Positions 43,508 to 54,390 of a stretch of DNA of 64,000 nt are shown here, piece after piece. This DNA is from Puccinellia tenuiflora (lineage: Eukaryota > Streptophyta > Magnoliopsida > Poales > Poaceae). Under the pieces are notes generated by a model. That model was not told the DNA's origin and searched no databases. It saw only the letters and a program-made list of their open reading frames with translations. The position numbers and the translations under genes were made by a program. Each line of letters begins with the position of its first letter. The first letter of the stretch is position 1. Where the stretch lies: positions 62,001-126,000 of the forward strand of contig QRDG01000139.1 of the NCBI GenBank assembly GCA_012064385.1, given 5' to 3'.

Positions 43508-43775
43508 TGGGACTGCCACATATAACTGTAGTAAGAAAGTACTAATGTATATTATATGAATGGAGATTAAAACACTAGCACGCAGTACAACAAATTCAGT
43601 AGGCCAGATACTCTTGGATAGAGAACATTTATTCGGGAAAGAATAGATGGGCCATAATCAATTCAGTATTTCATATTATATAAGTAGGCATTAATGTCAA
43701 ATAAATGACGATGATATGACAGAAAGAATAGATATATATGCATTAATTATTTCCAAAATTTTCCTATGTGCATTC

Positions 43776-43785
43776 TCTATATATA
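43776..43785 (+). promoter_or_regulatory. TATA box of the defensin-like gene
   Basis: CTATATATAT about 90 bp upstream of the ATG at 43872, within an AT-rich promoter. Confidence 0.5.
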
Positions 43786-43871
43786 TGGTTCCGAGTAAAA
43801 GCTTTCGTTGGGCGAAACATTTTATACGACACAAAGAAACGTATACTACAAGAACTAGCTCGCTTCTCTCC

Positions 43872-44339
43872 ATGGCGTCTATCAGAAACATCACAAGTAT
43901 TGTGTGCCTAGTACTATCTCTTCTGCTAGTGTTTACCACTCTCCATTCATGCCATGCGATGGAGAGCCAGCTAGGTGCGTACATCTCTATTGTTTTCATC
44001 GTAGTATATATATTGTTCTTACATCTTGTATTATAGGTATGATAGATGATGGAAGATATCTAGCCTCCACTGGCCTCTACATCATATTGTGCACATATCC
44101 AAACAGCAAATAATTTGAATGAGAAAATGGCGAAAACAAGTTATACATTCTCCTGACCCGATTGGTCTTTGTTTTATACAGGTTTTCAAGAAAAGTATAA
44201 ACGAAAGTGTTCCATGGATGTGTATCCCTGCAAGTTCCAGGAATGCCAGGACTATTGTGTTAGCAAAGGTTATTTGGCGCGAAACGCCGGTTGCACTGAT
44301 ATCTCGGGAGAGCTAATTTGTTGCTGCCGTTATTACTAA
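43872..44339 (+). CDS. Defensin-like secreted cysteine-rich peptide, two exons
   Basis: Exon 1 is 43872-43974 and exon 2 is 44182-44339, with a 207-bp intron (GTGCGT donor, TTTATACAG acceptor). The product is 86 residues. Residues 1-29 form a signal peptide with hydrophobic core VCLVLSLLLV, cleaved around SCHA. The mature part has eight cysteines spaced C-x6-C-x4-C-x3-C-x11-C-x8-CCC. This Cys-rich arrangement after a signal peptide, with the intron between the signal exon and the mature exon, is the hallmark of plant defensin-like (DEFL) genes, which act in antimicrobial defence or reproductive signalling outside the cell. The exact role is not inferable. The spacing is not that of classical gamma-thionins (no GxC...CxC end). 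AATAAA follows at about 44410. Confidence 0.82.
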
Positions 44340-44411
44340 ACATTCTCTTACCAACGAACGGTGAATGGAGAATGTGTTGGCGTCCATGATCTTGCGGATG
44401 TAGTCATGCAA

Positions 44412-44807
44412 TAAATGCAAGAAAATAACCTTTGTGTGGCCCTAAATTATTATCTCCGCGTTAGCTTTTCCTTTTTTTTTTTTTTTTTTGAGTGGAGCGC
44501 GTGAGCTTTTCCAAGCATCCGATCTTCGCTTGGATTGATTTGGGCCGTCCATTCAGGCTGATCGCTGGAAATCTTTTTTTGAATTGATCGCTGGAAATCC
44601 GGTTACCTGGTATAGCATTCCCTCTTTGCCTGGCATTCGGCCCAGCGAGAATATTCGACCCGCGGTCAAAAAGAGAGAAGGTAAATTGGAGCCGGTGGAA
44701 AAAAAATACTAGCCTGTCGTCCTTTCCCCTTCGGCCTTCGCTACCGACCCCACGAGCGATTCCCCTGGCGCTGAACCTTGGAGCCAGTGGTGCCCGGGAT
44801 GCGGCTG
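44412..44807. other. Intergenic, nothing recognised
   Basis: Contains a T run at 44472-44489 and GATCGCTGGAAATC repeated at 44561 and 44586. No gene seen. Confidence 0.4.
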
Positions 44808-45072
44808 GGATTCTCTGACTTGGTGCTTTAAAGTCAGAGAGGAACAGTACCTCTAACTTTGTCTAGTTTTCATCCGTTGGATCCAGAAACTGCGGCCCAG
44901 ATCAAACGCTACAGGAGCAACGAACAGTGTTTTGCTACAGACACACAAACAGTGATTCACGAACAGTATTTTCTGAACAGTGTTTTGGCCAGATTTACAC
45001 CGTCCTATTTTCATCCTGTGGCATCGGTGGCAAAGTCAGACTCTGACTTGGTGTTACCAAGTCAGAGAATCC
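44808..45072. mobile_element. MITE with 17-bp perfect inverted termini
   Basis: GGATTCTCTGACTTGGT (44808-44824) and ACCAAGTCAGAGAATCC (45056-45072) are exact inverted complements around 231 bp of non-coding sequence that includes GAACAGTGTTTTG repeats. No clear target duplication, so the superfamily is unassigned. Confidence 0.65.
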
Positions 45073-45365
45073 GCGCCGCCCAGGATGTGTGTCAATGGCG
45101 TCGACGTGCCGACGCCGGATTCCGGGTCGAGTCGGTTCCTCTTCATTCGTCTCCACAAGCGACGAGCGAGTTCCAGGAAACCAGGCTCTGTTGTGCCATT
45201 TCGCGCAGTCGAGGCAGCTGCACCTAGCATACAAGTCCACCACCGGCGTCCGTGTGCGCATCTGACGCCAGCTGTTGCCGCAGGACGAAGAAGCAGCGGA
45301 CGTGTGCACACCAAACCAACACACCACAAGCTCAACTCTAAACGAACACACCACAAGCTCAATTC

Positions 45366-45630
45366 TATAGCATTGTTGCACTAGCCATCTAGAACAAAAT
45401 TCCGAATTGATGGAAATGGACTAGGCAATATATTTATATTCAACACTCTTCTCAAATCTAGGCTATTTTAGTCCTTAGCGTAGGATAGGAGCGGGCCGCA
45501 GGATTTTTTTTATCCGCGTGAACGGGGTCTCGAACTCGAGACCTCTTGGCTCTAATACCATATAGGATTGTTGCACTAGGCATCTACCGAACTAATGAAA
45601 ATGGACTAGGCAATATATTTATATTCAACA
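45366..45630 (-). mobile_element. SMART-like miniature LTR retrotransposon (TRIM), 265 bp
   Basis: Two very short LTRs, 45366-45445 (80 bp) and 45561-45630 (70 bp), share TATAG.ATTGTTGCACTAG and GGACTAGGCAATATATTTAT. On the minus strand the LTR starts TGTTGAATATAAATATA. The primer site TGGTATTAGAGC directly abuts the right LTR (45549-45560), and a purine-rich GAGAAGAG precedes the left LTR. The flanking 5-mers AATTC and AACTC suggest a target duplication with one mismatch. The internal 115 bp includes the palindrome GGTCTCGAACTCGAGACC. It has no proteins, and the size is close to that of described SMART elements of grasses. Confidence 0.8.
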
Positions 45631-45668
45631 AACTCCACACACGCACCGCAAGGCCGCATCCGCCCACG

Positions 45669-46016
45669 ATGTGCACGGTGGAGCAGCGCGGCCGCGTCTT
45701 CGTTCTCACCCTCACGGGAGACGACAAGCATCGGGGCCACCCGCCCATTGCCTCGGCCCGCTCCGACCTCTCCTCTGCTGCAGTGTCGGCCTACGCCAAA
45801 AGGGCCAGCCCTTGTGACCATCGCCGAGGGCGGCTTCTGCTTCGACATTGGGTGGATGTGCCCGCCAATCTCCTCGCGCTCCCATGCTCACCTTCACCGC
45901 CGTCATGGGCACTCGCACTCTGCCACGACTCCCTCGTCATGTGTGTCGACCACGGCGTGCTCTACATGAGTGAGGTCGACATTGGTCTACGCTCCTGCCC
46001 TACTCCACTAAGAAGT
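45669..46016 (+). pseudogene. Peroxisomal enoyl-CoA delta isomerase relic
   Basis: The frame begins MCTVEQRGRVFVLTLTGDD, the typical start of plant delta3,delta2-enoyl-CoA isomerase, a crotonase-fold enzyme of unsaturated fatty acid beta-oxidation. Next comes PIASARSDLSSA. In another frame it reads ALVTIAEGGFCFDIGWM, corresponding to the family's SNGFDIGWA oxyanion-hole region, and then back in the first frame LCHDSLVMCVDHGVLYMSEV, DIGL. The central segment between these, and all the C-terminal third, are missing; frames shift at least twice. It is a pseudogene or processed fragment without introns. Confidence 0.8.
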
Positions 46017-46022
46017 TAAGAA

Positions 46023-46151
46023 GTTGAGATAGGTGACACGGACACCGTCACGATCGCTAAGAAGTTGAGGAAGTTCGGGAGGATCGATATCCTCTCTGCT
46101 GGGCCGGCCAAAGAAGAGAAGAAGGATGACAAGAAAGGGGAAAAGAAGTGA
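46023..46151 (+). pseudogene. HMA-domain protein C-terminal fragment joined to isomerase relic
   Basis: Four bases after the isomerase frame ends at a TAA, the same frame reads VEIGDTDTVTIAKKLRKFGR, IDILSAGP, AKEEKKDDKKGEKK and stop. This resembles the end of the heavy-metal-associated domain and the lysine-rich tail of grass heavy-metal-associated plant proteins. The CxxC metal site and N-terminal half are absent, and no CaaX box is present. The two gene pieces look fused by rearrangement or retroposition. Confidence 0.6.
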
Positions 46152-46548
46152 TCAAATTTGGAAGTTCTCTTGTCTGTTCTTCTCAACCTTCAGGGTGAAC
46201 TTTCTGTTTGCTTTACAGTGTATTTGCACCTGTATTATAGGTGATACCTTCCCTGTATAATTGGTCGGATTTCTAACTGGGTCAGCTTTTCGTCGATATA
46301 ACTGATCTCAAAACTGTGTGTGAAATGCAGAATAGGAAATCCCCATGTTATTACAAACTGCAATATGATTCGTCAACTATATCAATCCAGAAAACTGAAA
46401 ATAAGTAACCAAACGAGGAGAGTTTTCTCAGTGTCTTTAATACAACCAAGGTTCATGGAAAAAGAAAAGAAATAAACTGATGAAGTTTGAAACAGAGGCG
46501 ACCGGCCGCAACCCCACTCGCCGTCCATCAACTGCCATGGGTCGAAAG

Positions 46549-47855
46549 TCACGTCTCTTTTGAAGGATCCACGACGAGGCCGAGGAACAACACTTGGGCC
46601 TTGCCATACTCGACGATGGCGAACAGGAACGGGTGGTCCGCCACGAAGCTCATGGGCGGCGGCGGCGATCGCTGCCCCGGGCTATAGCCTGGGCTCGTGC
46701 ATTCGTACGTCCATCCTACCGCCGTCGTGCCTTCCTCGTCCACCTCCACGGCGCACATCTGCTCCACGGACGACACGTACAGCCCTTCCGGCGGCATGTT
46801 CGACACCGTCCCGGACAGGTCCGCGGCGAGCGGCTCGAACGGCGCGGCGACCCCGAGCCCGCGCAGCGCGTCCTTGGCGTCGAACCGGGCGCTGAACTTG
46901 AACTTGGGGATCATGCACGGGCTGACCTGCTGCTCGCTCCGGGGAGCGCACCGCATGACAAAGTCCGGCTCGGAGACGGCCAGCCGAAGGAGGTCGCTCA
47001 GCCCGTCGCGCCGGTGCGGGAGGAAGATGAGCATGGAGAAGAGCGGCGCATTCCGGTCGAGCTTGCCGTCGCGACGCACCATCTTGTAGAAGCACTGGAG
47101 GACCTTGAAGCCGTGGTCGTCGAAGCTGGCGGCGTACTGCATACCGGGGTCGGAAAGAAACGGCACCCGCACGGGCGTGTTGCCGGCGAGACGCTTGAAC
47201 TCGCGGCGGACGGTGTCCGACGGGTCGAACCTCCGGGCCCACGTCGCCTTGAAGTACATGGCGTTAGCCAGGACGATCTTGGCGTCGCCTTGAAACGAGC
47301 CCGGTAGCACGAGGTCGCGTAGGCGGCCCCGCGTGGCTTCCGCGATGAACGCGTTCACCTCTGCCTCCGGCTGTTGATCCATGGAAGAATTAAAATTAGT
47401 TTCTCAGTCACGTACTCTCAGTCATTCATCGTGCAATATTACGTTGTTGATTTGATGGTTCATGTTTACTTAAAGATCGATTCATTTGGTTGTTAGTAAT
47501 TTGGTACTACCTGATTCTGAAAGTCCAAGGATTTTGCGACGGCCCCGTGGGCGGCGGCAGCGGTGGACACGAACTCCGGCCTCAGCGACAGCGATCTGTC
47601 CGCGAAGATGCCGGCGGCGAACGAGAGCTGCGGCCACGCGCGCATGTCGGCCATCAGACCGGCACTGGCCGCGTTGAGGAGGTGGAGTTCCTGGGAGCCC
47701 AAGAAGGTCAGCAGCTCGCTCAGCGTCTCGCCGTTCGTGCCGGCGGCGAGCAGAGCGAGCGCGGCGCGCAGGGAAAGGGGCGAGAAGATGAAATTTGACT
47801 GCCTGGCGATGGCGTCCGCGCCGGCGACCAAAGCGACCTGCAAGCATTGGTCCAT
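46549..47855 (-). CDS. Serpin (plant serpin-Z type), two exons, unusual reactive loop
   Basis: Exon 1 is 47855-47511 and exon 2 is 47370-46549, with a 140-bp phase-0 intron (GTAGTA donor, ATCAACAG acceptor) between SLDFQNQ and PEAEVNAFIAEATRGR. This is the conserved plant serpin intron site. The 388-residue length matches family size. Motifs include NFIFSPLSLRAALALLAAG near the start, VLANAMYFKATWARRFDP (strand 3A region), and VADHPFLFAIVEYGKAQVLFLGLVVDPS at the C-terminus. Plant serpins irreversibly trap proteases in the cytosol or vacuole. The reactive loop keeps EEGTTA at the hinge, but continues VGWTYECTSPGYSPGQRSPPPP in place of the usual small-residue hinge and bait sequence, so inhibitory function is doubtful. 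The minus TATAAATA is about 150 bp upstream of the ATG. Confidence 0.92.
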
Positions 47856-48006
47856 GCTGGTAGGAGGAGGATTAATATTGCTCTGTGCCTCTGTTCTGAA
47901 CTTCTAGCAGAGACGACCAAGTGCCGTCGAGCAAATAAGATCTTGGGGAAGAACGCTTTTTTATTTGGGGAAAAAAGAGGGGGAGAAAGGGGTGGCCCTT
48001 GGCCAG

Positions 48007-48014
48007 TATTTATA
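48007..48014 (-). promoter_or_regulatory. TATA box of the serpin gene
   Basis: On the minus strand the motif is TATAAATA within CCGGTCTATAAATACTGG, 152-159 bp upstream of the ATG. It implies a leader of about 120 bp. Confidence 0.7.
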
Positions 48015-48059
48015 GACCGGAGGGAGGGCGAGGGCAACGCGTGCACCGCCTGTCCGTTT

Positions 48060-48714
48060 CGCATTAGGATCTGACCGACTGAACAGTCTCCGGAAAACGG
48101 ACGGCTTGATCGGATTTGGGCGGAATTTTATTTTCCCTTATTATGCTGTTTTTCCTATATGAGCTGCTTATGCTGTTTTTCCACGACACTTTTACCGGAT
48201 CGGAGGGAGTACAAGTTTGCATGTTTCTGATTACTTTATTATGCTAAGGAGTACATAATTTGCTTACACACAAGTTACACACGCAATCACTCCTTGTATA
48301 GGAGTACACTAGAAGGATATGCGCGCGCCCGTATGAAATTAGTTTGTTAGACCATCCATCCTTTGCCATCCTACGAGAGAATTGGACATGATTTTTGTTA
48401 GAATGGCTCCCATAAAACACTTAAGCATAAGAAAGCAAAAAATTAAAAGGATTTAGTCATCTACATTCATACACAGTACCCAATCAAATAATGTGATAGT
48501 ATACTTCATACTACACATATGCTAATTTCGTACAAAATTATCCTTTTTTTGTTTCTGAATTGTTTTGACTTAATTCAGTCCAAGAAAATGAAACGATAAG
48601 TGTGCATCCTCAAACCATGCGTAGCGGGAGAATGTAGCCCGCCCCCACAAGCCATCCTCAAGCTAAGCATCATATCTGAAAAGTTCGATAATCTTCTCCT
48701 CTAGTATGTGAGTG
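48060..48714. other. Intergenic with a Stowaway-like end
   Basis: No gene. CGGATCGGAGGGAGTAC near 48196-48211 resembles a Stowaway terminus without its partner. The target TAAGC of the next Copia is at 48715-48719. Confidence 0.4.
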
Positions 48715-48719
48715 TAAGC

Positions 48720-51700
48720 TATTAAGAGTTGGTAGCTTGTACGTATAGGATTTGTATTGTATCTGTACCGGTTTGTATGCAAACCGATCGATCTGAGGTC
48801 TCGCATGTGAGACTCGATCGTACCATGTACTCCTCCTGAACCTATATAATGGAAAGCCCCTAGACGGGGTACTCACGGCAAAATCTTTCTCAAACTTGGT
48901 ATCAGAGCGTAGAGCCACACCGATCCAATCTAGGGTTAGGGTTCCTCTTCGCTTCGCCACCGGTGATCCTACATCGGCGATGGACACCAATGCCATAATT
49001 CTCTCAAGCTCATCCAGTGCTCTCACCTCATCAGCAGCCGCCTCCACCTTCGCCCCCATCAACTCTTCCACAATCACCGTGCGCCTGGACCGCACCAACT
49101 TCCTCCTGTGGAAAACGCAGGTGGTTCCGAGCATCTCCGGAGCAGGGTACTATGGCTATCTCGACCGCAGCAGCAAAACGCCACCCAAGACCGTCAAGCA
49201 GGGGACCGGCGACGCGGCTGTAGACGTTGCCAACCCTGAATATGCGACCTGGTGCACGCTGGACCAGAGGGTCCTCAGCGTCCTCGTCGGGTCGATGACT
49301 GAAGATATCCTCGGCCAGATGGTCGGGAAGAACACCTCCGCCGCTGTCTGGGAGTGTGTCACGGGCATGTTCTCAGCCCAGAACCGCGCTGGAGTGCGCC
49401 AGATCAAACGACAGCTTGCGTCATTGAAGAAGAAGGATCTGTCCGCCGCCGCCTACTACCACAAGATGAAGGCGTTCGCCGACGCCATGGCCACCATCGG
49501 GAGCCCGCTTGACGATGACGACCTGATCGACTACATCCTTGGTGGTCTAGGGCCGCAATTCGAGGCGTTCCAGGCGTCGCTCAACGTCCTCAGCCACACC
49601 AGCTCGGCGCCTCTCGCTCTCTCCGACTTCTATGCCATGCTTCTCTCGTATGAGGCCATGCAAGAGCAAAACAGCTCCGATGCTGTAGAATTCACATCTT
49701 CAGCGAACGTCGTCGCCCGAAGTGGCGGTGATGACTACGGATGCCAATCTGGACGTTCGACTGACAACACCGGTGGTCGTTCCGGTGGACGTCAGAATGG
49801 AGGACAGCCCAACCAGGGCTATGGCGGTGGCGGCGGCCAAGGCGGCGGTTACCAAGGAGGACAAGGCGGTGGCTACCAAGGAGGTGGCTATCAAGGAGGT
49901 GGCAACCGTGGCGGCGGCCGCGGCAATGGCAACGGAGGCGGCGGTGGTGGAAACGGTCATGAGGCCCTCCAATGCAGGAAGTACCAGGACAATTGCCGTT
50001 CTGGCAACTCAGCCACCCATGGCCACGATGAGCCGCCACACTGGATTCTGGACAGTGGTGCCACCGATCACCTCACTAATGACATGGAGCGGATGAATGT
50101 CCAGGAACGCTACCATGGCAAGGATCAAGTTCAGGTCGCCAACGGAGCAGGTTTGTCTATTACTCATGTTGGTCACTCTCGTTTAGCTGGTTCTATGCAA
50201 TCCATTGCTTTGAAAAATATTCTGCATGTGCCCGAACTTAGCAAAAATCTTCTTTCCGTTCATAGAATTCTTTGCGATAATCCTGTCTTTATCGAGTTTC
50301 ACCGTGATTTTTTCTATGTTAAGGACACGGGCACGAAGCAAATCATCCTTCAAGGTAGAAGCCGTGGTGGCCTCTACCCTATTCCGTTCGGCCGCGTATC
50401 TTCGTCCTCGGGTCGTCATGCGTCGTCCAGTGTCAAGTTATCTTATGAACAGTGGCATCAACGTCTCGGTCATCCATCGAATAATGTAGTTCAAGCTGTA
50501 GTCAAGAACAATAGTCTTTTGTGTTCCCCAAACTCTAGTTCTTCAGTTTGTGATGCTTGTCAACGTGCAAAGAGTCACCAATTACCTTATAATCATTCAT
50601 CTCGTGTTTCTCTTGCACCCTTAGAGCTTATTCATACTGATGTTTGGGGTCCTGCATTGCCTTCTTCTGGAGGTTTTAAGTACTACGTTAGCTTCATTGA
50701 TGATTATAGTCGTTATTGCTGGATATACTTGCTCAAACACAAGTCTGATGTTGAGGACATTTTCTACGCCTTTCAGCGTCACGTCGAGTTGACCCTTAAC
50801 ACTAAAATTCGTGCCGTCCAGTCTGATTGGGGTGGTGAGTATCATCGCCTGCATAAGTATTTTCAGCGTACTGGCATAGCTCATCGTGTATCGTGTCCTC
50901 ATACCTCTCAACAGAATGGAATTGCTGAACGCAAGCATCGGCATCTTGTCGAGACAGGGCTTGCTCTCCTCGCACATTCTTCTTTGCCACTGCGTTTTTG
51001 GGACGAAGCGTTTCTCACTGCTTGCTATCTTATTAACAGGATGCCCACACCTGTCTTACACAACACTACACCTGTTGAAAAACTTCTCCAATCACCGCCA
51101 GATTACTCGTTTCTTCGCACCTTTGGATGCGCGTGTTGGCCTAGTTTGCGGAAGTACAATTCACGTAAGCTGGAATTTCGCTCCAAAATGTGTGTCTTCT
51201 TGGGATATAGCCCTATGCACAAAGGATACAAGTGTCTGGACCGTTCCACGGGGCAGATTTTCATCTCACGCGACGTTATTTTTGACGAACGCGTATTCCC
51301 GTATGCCACGCCCGGTGTCGTGGTTGATGTTTCGCAATTACATCCAGTATCTTTCCCTCTGCACGAACCAGCTATTCAGGATGTCCACTTGCGTAAATAT
51401 GACATATCCTTGTTACCATGTGATCCGCTTGTTCCTTTGTCTGTTCCTGTGCAGGTTCCAGCGCCGATCGTGATCGACGTGCATGCTCCAACGCTGCATG
51501 GGGCAGGCTCATCACCCGAGACGGCCTCGTTCGCTCCCTCCGCAACTTCGAACGGGCTGGACCAGCAGGCTGCGAGGCGTCCATCCTCACCTCCGCCAGT
51601 CTCACCGCCGACTAATGGGCCGGCCCAGCAAGCCGACCCACGCACGTCCTCGACGTCAACCGTTCCGGCGTCGTCTGCTGAGGATACTGGTTCTGCTTCT

Positions 51701-53579
51701 GACCCGCCTGACAGTTCTGCCATCTCGCAAGCACCTGTGCCTCCACTGCCTCCTTCTTCGGTGGTCACTCGCTCGAAGAACAATGTCCATCGTCCTCGGC
51801 AGCTCACTGATGGGACTGTTCGGTATGATCTGTATCGTCGCCGTGCACTGTTTGCTACTCCTGCTTCCCATCGCTCGGCCCTCACTGATCCAGCTTGGCG
51901 GACTGCTATGGAGGATGAGTTTACAACTCTTCAGCGTAATCAGACGTGGATATTGGTTCCACGACCGTCTGCTACTACTATTGTCGGCAGTAAATGGATT
52001 TTCAAGACGAAATTTCGTCCGGATGGATCTGTTGACAAACTCAAGGCGCGTCTCGTTGCTCGCGGTTTCACTCAGCAACACGGTATTGATTATCACGACA
52101 CCTTCAGTCCTGTTGTGAAGCCTGTCACTGTGCGCCTGGTTTTGTCGCTTGCAGTCTCTCGTGGTTGGTGTCTTCATCAGGTAGATGTCAGCAATGCATT
52201 TCTTCATGGTTTTCTTGACGAGACTGTCTATATGCAGCAACCCCCTGGTTTTGAGGACCCTCAGCATCCGCAGCATGTGTGCAAGCTTCAGCGTGCTATC
52301 TATGGTCTGAAACTGTCCCCTCGCGCTTGGTAGGCGCGGCTGAGTGATAAGCTTCATGATCTTGGTTTTGTCTCGAGTAAGGCTGATACTTCCCTCTTTG
52401 TTTTTGCTCGAGCTGGTGTCTGTCTGTACATGCTGGTGTACGTCGATGATATTGTGATTGCTGGCTCTTCTCCGGCTGCAGTGGATCGTTTGGTTCAGAC
52501 TCTTGCCAGCGCATTTCCGATTAAGGATCTTGGACGTCTTGAGTATTTTCTTGGCATTGAGGCTGCCTACAATTTAGGGGGAATGGTGCTTACTCAGCAT
52601 AAATACGCACTTGATCTGTTACATCGTGCGAATATGGAGAATTGTAAGTCTGTCTCAATGCCTATGTCCACCACAGACAAGCTGACCAAGGATGTCGGTC
52701 AGCCGCTTGATAGTGATGATGGTTTTCGGTATAGGAGTTTAGTTGGAGGGATCCAATATCTGACGCTGACCAGACCTGATTTGTCTTTTGCTGTGAATAA
52801 GGTGTGCCAGTACTTGTCGCAACCTACTACAGTGCATTATGAGGCGGTCAAGCGAATCCTTCGGTATGTGAAGGGAACGGTGTCTACAGGATTGCGAATT
52901 CAGAAAGGGTCTACTTTGCTGAATATCTATACTGATGCAGATTGGGCAGGTTGTCCTGATGATCGACGGTCCACTGGAGGTTTTGCCATATTTCTTGGAC
53001 CAAATCTTGTATCGTGGAGTTCACGCAAGCAACCTACGGTGTCGAGGTCAAGCACCGAGGCAGAGTACAAAGCTCTTGCAAATGGCACGGCTGAGGCAAT
53101 ATGGGTACAGTCGGTGCTAAAGGAGCTTGGTGTTCATCAGTCCAAACCATCGGTGTTATGGTGTGATAATCTTGGAGCCACATACCTGTCCGCCAATCCT
53201 GTGTTTCATGCTCGCACGAAGCATATTAAGATAGATTTTCACTTTGTGCGAGAGAAGGTTGCCTTGGGAGCTTTGGATGTTCGATACATCAATACAGGAG
53301 ATCAGCTAGCCGACGTCTTCACCAAGCCAGCTACTGAACAGCTGCTTCGCAGATTTCGCGCCAATCTCAACCTCGTACACTACGGTTTAGATTGAGGGGA
53401 TGTATTAAGAGTTGGTAGCTTGTACGTATAGGATTTGTATTGTATCTGTACCGGTTTGTATGCAATCCGATCGATCTGAGGTCTCGCATGTGAGACTCGA
53501 TCGTACCCTGTACTCCTCCTGAACCTATATAATGGAAAGCCCCTAGACGGGGTACTCACGGCAAAATCTTTCTCAAACT
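48720..53579 (+). mobile_element. Ty1-copia LTR retrotransposon, young and complete, 4860 bp
   Basis: LTRs are 48720-48896 and 53403-53579, each 177 bp, differing at two positions by my count (AAACCG/AATCCG and ACCATG/ACCCTG). The 5-bp target duplication TAAGC lies at 48715-48719 and 53580-53584. The primer site TGGTATCAGAGC abuts the left LTR (48897-48908), and GAGGGGATG precedes the right LTR. LTRs start TATTAAGAG and end CAAACT, not the usual TG...CA. Low LTR divergence suggests insertion well under a million years ago at usual grass rates. Confidence 0.95.
48980..53395 (+). pseudogene. Copia gag-pol polyprotein with a single in-frame stop
   Basis: One frame runs from the ATG at 48980 to 53395, broken only by TAG at 52331-52333. 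Order: Gag (to about residue 330; UBN2/retrotran-gag type with FSAQNRAGVRQIKRQL and a Gly-rich tail, CCHC knuckle degenerate); protease (ILDSGATDHLTND); gag-pre-integrase (HQRLGHPS...CDACQRAKS); integrase (IHTDVWGP, FIDDYSRYCWIYLL, QSDWGGEYHRL, QQNGIAERKHRH); reverse transcriptase (WIFKTKFRPDGSVDK, DVSNAFLHG, YVDDIVIAG); RNase H (YTDADWAGCPDDRRSTGG, STEAEYKAL). The stop falls in reverse transcriptase after LSPRAW, before the YVDD motif, so this copy cannot replicate unaided. It is a close relative of the decayed element at 23511. Confidence 0.93.
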
Positions 53580-53584
53580 TAAGC

Positions 53585-54155
53585 AAGCTAGTCATCTAAC
53601 CTGGAAAGTTTGATCAATAGCATAAGAAAAAACTAAAAAATATGGAAGCATACAATTATACATATATGATATAAATGCATATGAGAGAAAATAGAGCCTT
53701 AGTATTGGGTGTGTTTTGTCAATTAACAATCTGAATATTTGAATAGTCAAATACCACTCTGAATACTGAATAGCACATCTGATAGTAACATGAGAAGATG
53801 AAGTACCGTAGCTTTAACCAAAGAAGTGCAAAGTGGCAAAAGAACTCAACCTTCTTGTTGCATCCGGCACCGCAAATGACTACTTCCGATCTAACAAATG
53901 ACACGACAAATTTCAGTGAGGAATCACGTGTGTTCTTGGATTCCTCCCTTCTAGCTGCCATTGATACAACCTAGATCAGGACGACAACCGGCCATGGAAG
54001 TTGTGCAGGGTGACCCTTGTGGAGAAGCCAAGACCTGCTGCGTCTGATCCAGATTATTTAAAGTTGTATCAAAACCACTGAAGGTATGTGTACTACATGC
54101 AGAAAAGAGGGTACAGCTGAACCAGAACTTCTCACAGATTTATGTGACAAAATGT
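53585..54155. other. Intergenic, nothing recognised
   Basis: AT-rich sequence between the Copia and the CACTA terminus. No coding or repeat signal. Confidence 0.5.
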
Positions 54156-54189
54156 CACTAGTAGAAACAAGGGCTTTCGTCCAGATTGG

Positions 54190-54390
54190 GTTACGAACCG
54201 GGACTAGAGGTGGGGACTAGTCCCGGTTCAAAGGCTACGAGGCTGCAACAGACTAGTCCTGGTTCGTAAGGGACCTCTAGTCCCGGTTCGTATTACGAAC
54301 CGGGATTAGAGGGGTCTGGCCCGGCAGGGCCACATGCGAGACACCTCTAGTCCCGGTCCGTATTACAAACCGGGACTAGAGGTCCTCTGC
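54190..54390. repeat. CACTA subterminal repeats
   Basis: At least five copies of ACCGGGACTAGAGG or its complement CCTCTAGTCCCGGTTCG, in direct and inverted pairs. In En/Spm elements such arrays bind the TNPA protein. Confidence 0.8.

Noticed and set aside
45520..45545. tRNA-like sequence at GGTCTCGAACTCGAGACC
   Set aside because: No acceptor or anticodon arms; it is a palindrome inside the SMART-like element.
46594..47307. 237-codon plus-strand frame
   Set aside because: Antisense shadow of the serpin exon; GC-rich third positions keep several frames open.
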